13,557 bases of DNA. Source: JBLNBU01 sp050260215 (lineage in GTDB: Bacteria > Pseudomonadota > Alphaproteobacteria > Rhodospirillales > Magnetospirillaceae). This document shows, piece by piece, positions 6,622 through 11,532 of the stretch (position 1 is the stretch's first letter; each line of letters starts with the position of its first letter). Under the pieces are notes generated by a model. The model was not told where the DNA came from, made no database searches, and worked only from the letters and a program-made list of their open reading frames with translations. The DNA is taken from positions 1 through 13,557 of the forward strand of contig JBLNBU010000053.1 in NCBI GenBank assembly GCA_050260215.1, written 5' to 3'. A program made the position numbers and the translations under genes.

Positions 6622-7053
6622 CTATTCCGCCGCGGCGGCCGCGGGGACCGCGGTGCGGCGCCGGTATTCGTCGATCAGTGCGCCCGAGCGCTGGATCACG
6701 TCCAGCGCCGAGACCGGCTTGGCGATGACGTCATCAATGCCCGATTCGTAGGCCCGCTCCAGCACCGCGTGGTGGGTGGACGGCGACAGGGCCAGCACGG
6801 GGATGTCGGCACGGCCGAACTCGCCGCGGCGCAGGCGATGGACGAACAGCACCGCGTCGGTCGCGTCGCCGGTCCAGTCGACGATGACCAGGTCGACGGC
6901 CTTCTTCAGCAGGTGGGCGGTGGCGGCCGTCGGCGTGCGGGCCTCGACGGTGTCGCGGACGGTCAGGGCACCCAGCAGGGTGACGATCAGCCGGCGGATA
7001 TGGGCATTGGCATCGATGACGGCGACGCGCGGATCGCCTCCCTCGTACATCAT
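6622..7053 (-). CDS. Stand-alone CheY-like receiver protein
   Basis: This single receiver domain is 143 aa from the start chosen here. Numbered from an upstream in-frame ATG at 7077, the key residues are Asp22 in VIDANAHIRR, the phospho-acceptor Asp67 in LVIVDWTGD, Ser98 in LALSPS and Lys120 in IAKPVSA. I prefer the ATG at 7053 because GGGAGGGG lies about 6 nt upstream of it, while the 7077 ATG has no good RBS. The second member of the usual acidic pair (Asp13 of CheY) is Ala, which should weaken Mg binding. A short Ala-rich tail follows and there is no output domain. It is followed after 15 nt by the Hpt gene. It could act as a phosphate sink or by protein-protein contact. Confidence 0.85.
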   Translation of the reverse strand: MMYEGGDPRVAVIDANAHIRRLIVTLLGALTVRDTVEARTPTAATAHLLKKAVDLVIVDWTGDATDAVLFVHRLRRGEFGRADIPVLALSPSTHHAVLERAYESGIDDVIAKPVSALDVIQRSGALIDEYRRRTAVPAAAAAE

Positions 7054-7108
7054 GCCTGGCCCCTCCCGCGGGTCCATCGGGGGCTTCCGATGGCCATCCG
7101 TACTTCAC

Positions 7109-7138
7109 CCTATACAGGGATTCGGGATGCCTATGCAA
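7109..7138 (-). promoter_or_regulatory. Possible promoter of the receiver-Hpt unit
   Basis: On the - strand TTGCAT (7138-7133) and TATAGG (7114-7109) are separated by 18 nt, about 56 nt before the receiver start. Both matches are partial. A small dyad CCCTATACAGGG (7108-7119) overlaps the -10. I see no convincing terminator for the histidine kinase gene in the 7078-7193 gap, so read-through is possible. Confidence 0.3.
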
Positions 7139-7193
7139 CCGGGACTCGCGTATCGGTCCCTCCGCCCAAAGGCTGGGATCGCGCCGCCGAAGG

Positions 7194-8717
7194 TCAGGCC
7201 GAGGGGAGGCTGACCGTCACCCGAAGCCCGCCACCGTCCAGGTTGCGGGCCTCGACGGTGCCGCCGACCGCGGCGACGTTGCGGCGCACGATCCACAATC
7301 CGATGCCGAAATGGGGCTGGCCCGAGGCGTCGGCCTCGGGGCGGTGCGACACATAGCGGTCGAACATTGTCGCCAGCACGTCTTCCGAGGCGCCGGGGCC
7401 GCGGTCGTCGATGGCCAGCACCACCAGCCCGGGGCCCCGGGCGACGGTGACGGTGATGGCGCTGCCTGCCGGCGAGAACGAGATGGCGTTGTCCAGGATG
7501 TTCTCGACCACCGTTTCCAGCAGCTCGGGGCTGGCGCGCACCACGCAGGCCGGGGTCAGGTGGGGCTCGATGCGCATGCCGCGCTCGGCCATGGGTTCGG
7601 CGTAGGACTGCAGCAGGGCCGCCACCAGGGCGGAGAAGTCGACCTTCTGCCTGGGCGGGGTGACCAGCTCGGCGTTGACCTGGTCCAGCCGGCGGGATGC
7701 CGCCACCAGCGAGTCCAGGCGCTCGACCGCCGCCTTGATCACCTGCAGCGAGCGCCGGGCCGGCCCCTCGGCGATGGCGCGGCGCACCGGTTCCACAGCC
7801 TGGGCGATGGTGGCGATGGGGGTCTTGAAGGCGTGGGCGTTCTCTTCGGCGGCGAAGCGGAAGGCCTGGGCGGTGGCGCGCAGGTTGCCCACCATGTGGT
7901 CGAGCTCGGCGGCGACGCCGTCCAGTTCGGGGATGCGGTTGAGCGCGGCGAACGGCGCGCACCGCTCGGCGCCTTCGGCGATGGCGCGGGCCTCGCCGCC
8001 GAATAGGCGCAGCGACCGCCACAGCCGCCAGAACACGAAGGCGGTCAGCACGAACAGCAGGGCATAGCAGGCTGCCGCCATCCCCACTTCGGGGCTGCGC
8101 CAGTAGGGGCGGTCGAGCAGGGCGCCGGCCACGTCGCGCGACGACTGCGAGGTCACTACCGCCCAGCAGCCGGCCCGGGTGGCGAAGGGGATGACCGAGG
8201 TCAGCACCTCATCCTCGCCGGCCGCGGTGGTGTAGCGCAGATCCAGCTCGGAGCCGCCGTCGCAGGAATCGGGTACCGCCCGGGTCACCCCGGCCCCGGC
8301 CAGGGTGGCGCGCTCGGCCTCGACCGCCTCGGGTGCCAAAGCGGGCAGGGCGGCGACCAGGAACACCGGGCCCGGCTGGCCGTCCCGACCCGGCGGGCGG
8401 AACAGCAGGCGGACGTTGACGCCGTCGGGCTCGAGCCGTTCCAGCACGGCGCGCGTGTCGAGCACCGAGGGCGCCCCTTTCAGGCGGGCCAGCCCCAAGG
8501 CCAGGCCGTGGGCGATCAGCCGGCCCTCGACGTGCAGCCGGTCCAGCAGCACCTTGCGCTTGATCTGCTCGGCGTCCGAGAACTGGCCGTACAGGATCAG
8601 CGGCACCGCGGCGAAGGCCGCCGCCAGCAGGACCAGCTTGGCCGCCAGCGAGCGGACCGCGCGGGCCAGCGGCGGGTCGGCAGGGCAGTGCAATGGGCCG
8701 GCGGCCGGGTCAGTCAT
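7194..8717 (-). CDS. Membrane sensor histidine kinase, PhoQ/ChvG-like architecture
   Basis: This is a 507-aa inner-membrane kinase. Seen in order: cytoplasmic N-tail, TM1 at about residues 24-43, a periplasmic sensor of about 165 residues (44-211), TM2 at 212-232, a HAMP-like linker at 233-285, the dimerisation/phosphoacceptor helix with AHAFKTP and His295, the N-box NILDNAISFSP at 406-416, the G1 box DDRGPG at 437-442, and the G2 box GIGLWIV at 471-477. The periplasmic part has three cysteines (152, 184 and 217 near TM2). The residue after the phosphoacceptor His is Ala rather than Glu/Asp, similar to the HSLKTP of PhoQ. The ATG at 8717 overlaps the regulator's stop by 8 nt, so the two are coupled partners. 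The stimulus is unknown; an envelope signal is inferred. Confidence 0.9.
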   Translation of the reverse strand: MTDPAAGPLHCPADPPLARAVRSLAAKLVLLAAAFAAVPLILYGQFSDAEQIKRKVLLDRLHVEGRLIAHGLALGLARLKGAPSVLDTRAVLERLEPDGVNVRLLFRPPGRDGQPGPVFLVAALPALAPEAVEAERATLAGAGVTRAVPDSCDGGSELDLRYTTAAGEDEVLTSVIPFATRAGCWAVVTSQSSRDVAGALLDRPYWRSPEVGMAAACYALLFVLTAFVFWRLWRSLRLFGGEARAIAEGAERCAPFAALNRIPELDGVAAELDHMVGNLRATAQAFRFAAEENAHAFKTPIATIAQAVEPVRRAIAEGPARRSLQVIKAAVERLDSLVAASRRLDQVNAELVTPPRQKVDFSALVAALLQSYAEPMAERGMRIEPHLTPACVVRASPELLETVVENILDNAISFSPAGSAITVTVARGPGLVVLAIDDRGPGASEDVLATMFDRYVSHRPEADASGQPHFGIGLWIVRRNVAAVGGTVEARNLDGGGLRVTVSLPSA

Positions 8718-9432
8718 CCGTCTTCCACCGGTAGCCGAAGCCCGCATAATTGCCGATACCGTCGAACTCGGCGTCAGCGTCGCGGAACTTCTGGCGGATG
8801 CGCTTGACGAAGGTGCGCACGTTGGCGCGGAAGCCCTCGGGGCCTGCCCCGGCCAGGAAGCCGGCACCGTGCACCAGGTCGTAGATCTGCCGGTAGGACA
8901 CGTCCTCGCCGGCCTTCTCGACCAGCAGGTTGACGATGCGGAACTCGGTCAGCGTCAGTTCGACCGGGCGCTCCTTCCAGGTGGCGCGGCTGGTCTTCAG
9001 CCGCAGGGTCAGCTGCCCCAACACCAGGGTGTCGGCGTCGTTGGCGTTGGCGGCGGTGCGCGCCTTGGCCCCTTCCAGGATCAGGCCGATGCGCCGCTCC
9101 AGGATGGCGAAGCTGCGGCTTTTCTCGACGAAGTCGACGGCACCGGTGGCCAGGGCGGCCTCTTCGTAGATCTGGTCGGTCAGCGCGGTCAGGAAGATGG
9201 CCGGCACGTCCAACTGGGCGCCGCGGATGCGCTTCAGGACCTCGATACCGTTCATCTCGGGCATGCGCCAGTCCAGGATAACCAGGTTCGCCGTGGCGCC
9301 GGCCAGCAGGTGGTCCAGCGCCTGCGCACCGCGGGCGAAATCCCGCACCGTATAGCCGGCGTCGCTCAGGTTCCTGCCCAGGGATTCCCGGAACAGGTCG
9401 TCGTCGTCCACCAGTACCACCGCCGTCGACAT
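8710..9432 (-). CDS. OmpR/PhoB-type response regulator, ChvI-like
   Basis: This is a 240-aa transcription factor. Seen: a receiver domain (residues 1-120) with acidic residues Asp9-Asp11, phospho-acceptor Asp54 in ILDWRMPEMNG, Thr82 in FLTAL and Lys104, then a winged-helix DNA-binding domain (about 138-237) with LTLTEFRIVNLL and ANVRTFVKRIRQKF as recognition region, ending GFGYRW. The usual Lys-Pro of the receiver is Lys104-Ser105 (VEKSRSF), a variation I associate with ChvI-like regulators of Rhodospirillales. The start is the ATG at 9432 with AAGGGACGAG upstream; the longer open frame has no receiver-like sequence before it. The kinase gene follows with overlap. The regulator lies 71 nt after the glycine-zipper gene, and I see no clear terminator between them. 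Confidence 0.93.
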   Translation of the reverse strand: MSTAVVLVDDDDLFRESLGRNLSDAGYTVRDFARGAQALDHLLAGATANLVILDWRMPEMNGIEVLKRIRGAQLDVPAIFLTALTDQIYEEAALATGAVDFVEKSRSFAILERRIGLILEGAKARTAANANDADTLVLGQLTLRLKTSRATWKERPVELTLTEFRIVNLLVEKAGEDVSYRQIYDLVHGAGFLAGAGPEGFRANVRTFVKRIRQKFRDADAEFDGIGNYAGFGYRWKTDD

Positions 9433-9503
9433 TGTCTCGTCCCTTTCCGTGCCGATCTGCACCTGTCGGGCGCCAGTCCTACTCCGACGCCCTTGCCGGT
9501 CGG

Positions 9504-10193
9504 TTAATTGACGATCTGCCACTGCCCGTCGGGTTGGCGGCAGGCGGTGCCATAGGCGACCTGGCGGTGGCCGCCGATCATGGCCACGGTCTGGTATTCG
9601 CGGCAGTAGGAGCCGCCCTGGTTCCAACTGCGCACCGGCACCATCCGGTAGTCGGCGCCGCCGTCGCCCTGCCAGGCGATGGCCCGGTTGTCGGGCAGGT
9701 AGTTCAGGCCGCCGGCGACGCAGCCCTGGTCGATGGTGTCCATGCTGCGGCCGACCGAGCCGCCCACCAGCACGCCCACCAGGGTGCCGCCAATGGTGGC
9801 GGCGGTGCGCCCCGAGCCGCGGCCGACGCGCGAGCCCAGCAGGCCGCCTGCCAGGCCGCCGACCACGTCGCCGACCACTTCGCCGGACACCAGGCCGCGG
9901 TCGCAGGTGCCGCGATTGAAGCCATAGGGCAGGCCGCGCGCCACCGGGGCGACCTGGGTCACCTGCTGCTGCACGATGGTGGTACGGGTCCCATATTGCG
10001 GCACGTACACCACCCGGTAGTCGTCGTCGTCGTCATCGTGGTGGTGATGATGGTGATGACCCGGCGCCCGCCAGCGGCCGGCCCACTCCGGCGGGTCGGC
10101 CAGGGCGGCGCCGGCTCCCACGGACAGGGTTGTCGCCAGTATCAATGTGGCGCGGCCAACCGAAAGGATGAATTCGATGGAGTTGCGGGTCAT
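9504..10193 (-). CDS. Exported glycine-zipper protein, 17-kDa surface antigen type, with His7-Asp6 tract
   Basis: This is a 229-aa protein. Seen: a signal peptide ending ALA at residue 32 (signal peptidase I type, no lipobox), then a striking GHHHHHHHDDDDDDY stretch at 45-59, a Gln/Val-rich segment, a glycine-zipper membrane-spanning region at about 103-150 (GEVVGDVVGGLAGGLLG and a second Gly repeat), and a C-terminal domain with CREYQTVAMIGG at 197-208 and YGTACRQPDGQW at 214-225. That ending closely matches the Rickettsia 17-kDa antigen family of outer-membrane proteins. Four cysteines (97, 158, 197, 218) could form disulfides. The ATG at 10193 is chosen because it directly precedes the signal peptide; the upstream open frame gives no export signal. 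The gene precedes the OmpR-type regulator and may share its transcript. Confidence 0.85.
   Translation of the reverse strand: MTRNSIEFILSVGRATLILATTLSVGAGAALADPPEWAGRWRAPGHHHHHHHDDDDDDYRVVYVPQYGTRTTIVQQQVTQVAPVARGLPYGFNRGTCDRGLVSGEVVGDVVGGLAGGLLGSRVGRGSGRTAATIGGTLVGVLVGGSVGRSMDTIDQGCVAGGLNYLPDNRAIAWQGDGGADYRMVPVRSWNQGGSYCREYQTVAMIGGHRQVAYGTACRQPDGQWQIVN
10020..10058 (-). repeat. Trinucleotide-like tract encoding His7-Asp6
   Basis: Thirty-nine nucleotides of mixed CAC/CAT codons followed by GAT/GAC codons. Five consecutive GAC codons make a true (GAC)5 microsatellite. Slippage would lengthen or shorten the acidic run in frame. Confidence 0.9.
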
Positions 10194-10358
10194 TCTTTTA
10201 CGTCCTGTTAAAGCCGGGCTTGGCATGAACGTATTTAATGACACTTGCGGACCGCCTTCAATTAGCTCAAGGTCGTATCCGAGTTTTGTTACTACAGCGC
10301 CATTATTTTGCCATTGTTTGTCACTGAAATGACTCGGCTCCATCACAGCAGAACCGCC
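10194..10358. promoter_or_regulatory. Divergent intergenic control region with two copies of a shared 16-nt motif
   Basis: The 165 nt between the glycine-zipper and lipoprotein starts contain TTTTGTTACTACAGCG (10284-10299) and a weaker relative TTTAATGACACTTGCG (10234-10249). The first differs at only two positions from 11037-11052 in the next divergent region. I see no convincing promoter for the lipoprotein gene. The region is AT-rich relative to its surroundings. Confidence 0.45.
10233..10261 (-). promoter_or_regulatory. Possible promoter of the glycine-zipper gene
   Basis: On the - strand TTGAAG (10261-10256) and TTAAAT (10238-10233) are separated by 17 nt, placing a start near 10226 and a leader of about 33 nt. 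Each box matches 4/6. The region is clearly more AT-rich than the genes. Confidence 0.35.
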
Positions 10359-10841
10359 ATGACATCACGCCGCCTCGCCGTCCTGATTGCCGCCTCGGCT
10401 GCCCTGTCCGGTTGCGCCGACTGGCGCTGGCCGCCCGAGGCCGTGGGCCCGGCACCCGCCCCGGTCGTCGCCGCACCGGCGGCACCGCGCATCTCCAAGC
10501 CCATCGAGCCGGCGCCGCCGCGCCCCACCGTCACGGCGCGCACCAAGGCGGCTGCCCCGCCGCCGTCCGATCGTCCGGCCGCCGCCGACAAGGGCATCGC
10601 GCCCAAGCTGGTGGGATTGTCCGAGGCCGAGACCGCCGACGTGCTGGGCCGCCCGGCCGAGGAGACCGAGCAGTCGCCCGGCAAGGTGTGGACCTATCGC
10701 ACCGACGGCTGCCAACTGACGGTGCATCTGTTCCCCGACATGGACAAGGGCGGCTTCTACGCCCTGGACTACGCCGCCGGGGAAGCGCCGCGCGACTGGT
10801 GCCTGGCCCGAATCGCCCAGGACGCGCGCAAGAAGGGGTAG
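10359..10841 (+). CDS. Small lipoprotein with Pro/Ala linker and BamE/SmpA-like C-terminal domain
   Basis: This is a 160-aa protein with signal peptide and lipobox L16-S17-G18-C19; Ala20 after the cysteine suggests outer-membrane sorting. Residues 25-75 are rich in Pro and Ala and probably form a flexible spacer. Residues 80-152 form a compact domain: KLVGLSEAETADVLGRPAEE (83-102), the motif VWTYRTDGCQLTVHLFPD (110-127) and DWCLARI (146-152). The pattern of helix, LGxP turn, W-Y strand and C-x-L strand resembles small BamE/SmpA-like lipoproteins of alphaproteobacteria. Cys118 and Cys148 could form a disulfide. The exact function is unknown. The ATG at 10359 puts the signal peptide at the N-terminus; its RBS is weak. 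The gene is divergent from the glycine-zipper gene and convergent with the 52-aa zinc-ribbon gene. Confidence 0.78.
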   Translation: MTSRRLAVLIAASAALSGCADWRWPPEAVGPAPAPVVAAPAAPRISKPIEPAPPRPTVTARTKAAAPPPSDRPAAADKGIAPKLVGLSEAETADVLGRPAEETEQSPGKVWTYRTDGCQLTVHLFPDMDKGGFYALDYAAGEAPRDWCLARIAQDARKKG

Positions 10842-10851
10842 GCGGCGGCGG

Positions 10852-11010
10852 TCAGGCCGCCTTCATGGGGGCCGGCTCGTCGCCGACGCGGGTCTGCCAG
10901 CAGGACTGGCACCACAGTACCGCGGCAAGGACCCGCTCGCGGAAGGCGCGGTGGCGGGTGCGGCGGCGGCAATGGGGGCAGTAGTGGAACTCGTCCTTGT
11001 CGTCGTACAT
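10852..11010 (-). CDS. 52-aa zinc-ribbon protein
   Basis: This small gene is easy to miss. The frame from ATG 11010 to TGA 10854-10852 begins MYDDKDEFHYCPHCRRRTRH and contains two CxxC pairs, CPHC (Cys11, Cys14) and CQSC (Cys34, Cys37), separated by 19 residues, a classic zinc-ribbon spacing. The N-terminus is acidic, the middle very basic (RRRTRHRAFRER), and the tail ends EPAPMKAA. AGAGGA lies about 7 nt upstream of the ATG. An overlapping frame with ATG 11017 gives an 82-aa low-complexity Pro/Arg sequence without domain features. The function is unknown; binding of nucleic acid or a protein partner is an inference from the basic zinc ribbon. The gene ends 10 nt from the convergent lipoprotein gene. 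Confidence 0.75.
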   Translation of the reverse strand: MYDDKDEFHYCPHCRRRTRHRAFRERVLAAVLWCQSCWQTRVGDEPAPMKAA

Positions 11011-11036
11011 CAGTCATCCTCTTGTCGCAGTCGGTA

Positions 11037-11052
11037 TTTTGTTACAACTGCG
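11037..11052 (+). promoter_or_regulatory. Shared 16-nt motif, copy upstream of the zinc-ribbon genes
   Basis: TTTTGTTACAACTGCG matches 14/16 positions of 10284-10299. A weaker copy TTCCGTGACAATTGCG (12/16) lies at 11075-11090. The perfect dyad GGTCTC-AA-GAGACC (11060-11073) sits between them. Confidence 0.45.
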
Positions 11053-11059
11053 GTCCTTT

Positions 11060-11073
11060 GGTCTCAAGAGACC
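11060..11073. promoter_or_regulatory. Dyad GGTCTC-AA-GAGACC, possible operator
   Basis: Two 6-nt inverted arms around AA. On the - strand it contains TTGAGA (11067-11062), a 5/6 match to a -35 box, 17 nt before TAACAA (11044-11039), so it could overlap the promoter of the 52-aa gene. Confidence 0.35.
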
Positions 11074-11078
11074 CTTCC

Positions 11079-11108
11079 GTGACAATTGCGCTCGCCGAAA
11101 GAGATACC
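11079..11108 (+). promoter_or_regulatory. Possible promoter of the 80-aa zinc-ribbon gene
   Basis: GTGACA (11079-11084) and GATACC (11103-11108) are separated by 18 nt. The -10 is only a 3/6 match. Transcription would start inside the hairpin at 11109-11127 and leave a leader of roughly 90 nt. Confidence 0.25.
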
Positions 11109-11148
11109 GCTAGCCTTTCGGGCTAGCCCTGGCTGGCACTGGCTCGCC
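11109..11148 (+). repeat. Hairpin followed by three GGCT repeats at exact 10-bp spacing
   Basis: GCTAGCC (11109-11115) pairs perfectly with GGCTAGC (11121-11127) around TTTCG. GGCT then recurs at 11121, 11131 and 11141 as GGCTAGCC, GGCTGGCA and GGCTCGCC, one per DNA helical turn. A direct repeat GGCCATC also occurs at 11153 and 11171. No T-run follows the hairpin. Confidence 0.5.
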
Positions 11149-11204
11149 AACCGGCCATCCGCTATGACTTGGCCATCGAACGGCAACAGCCCAGGAAGAA
11201 CGAC

Positions 11205-11447
11205 ATGGTGGCCATGCTGCATTTCTTCTCCGCCTCCGCCGACTGGCTTCACGCATCCATCGTCCGGTTCGTCTGCACCGAGTGCGGCGAGCATTCCGAA
11301 CGCGCGGTCGAGGACATCGTGGCCCGGCACGGCGAGGGCTGCACGCTGGGTCAGGTCGTGGCCGGGGCAACCTGCCGGCGCTGCGGCAGCCCCTTCATCG
11401 CCGCCACCCCCGGCGACGACGACGACGAAGAGGACGTCGACGCCTGA
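11205..11447 (+). CDS. 80-aa zinc-ribbon protein with acidic tail
   Basis: The start is the ATG at 11205 because AGGAAG (11193-11198) sits 6 nt upstream; a TTG at 11169 would add 12 residues with no better RBS. Seen: a hydrophobic, aromatic N-terminus (MVAMLHFFSASADWLH), CTEC at residues 24-27 and CRRC at 57-60 forming two CxxC knuckles about 29 residues apart, AVEDIVARHG at 34-43 and CTLGQVV at 46-52 between them, and the acidic tail DDDDEEDVD at 71-79. The arrangement is typical of small uncharacterised zinc-ribbon proteins of alphaproteobacteria; I do not know a function. It is divergent from the 52-aa zinc-ribbon gene across a 194-nt control region, and ends 31 nt before a strong terminator shared with topA. 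Confidence 0.82.
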   Translation: MVAMLHFFSASADWLHASIVRFVCTECGEHSERAVEDIVARHGEGCTLGQVVAGATCRRCGSPFIAATPGDDDDEEDVDA

Positions 11448-11478
11448 ACACGCCAGAGGAACGTCCGGGAATGAAAAA

Positions 11479-11501
11479 GCCCCGCCGGCATCCGGCGGGG
11501 C
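11479..11501. terminator. Strong bidirectional intrinsic terminator
   Basis: GCCCCGCCGG (11479-11488) and CCGGCGGGGC (11492-11501) form a perfect 10-bp stem around CAT. TTGTTTCTT follows on the + strand, and AAAAA at 11474-11478 gives a T-run on the - strand. It lies between the convergent zinc-ribbon gene and topA and can end both transcripts. Confidence 0.9.
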
Positions 11502-11532
11502 TTGTTTCTTGGGGGTAGCCCGGGGGTAGTCC

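Noticed and set aside
10225..10332. 35-aa + strand frame in the AT-rich divergent gap
   Set aside because: It has no RBS, its composition is unlike the neighbouring genes, and it covers the likely promoter and shared motif.
10194..10346. N-terminal extension of the glycine-zipper frame by 51 residues
   Set aside because: It would bury the signal peptide inside the protein and read through the promoter region. The ATG at 10193 is more sensible.
10844..10861. GGCGGC...GCCGCC hairpin between the convergent lipoprotein and 52-aa genes as terminator
   Set aside because: It has a six-nucleotide GC stem without a T-run on either strand, and it overlaps the zinc-ribbon coding end. Common by chance in this DNA.
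10769..11017. 82-aa - strand frame starting MTDVRRQ, covering the zinc-ribbon gene
   Set aside because: It is a Pro/Arg-rich sequence with no domain pattern, and it overlaps the end of the lipoprotein gene. The other frame from ATG 11010 has two CxxC pairs and a well-placed RBS.
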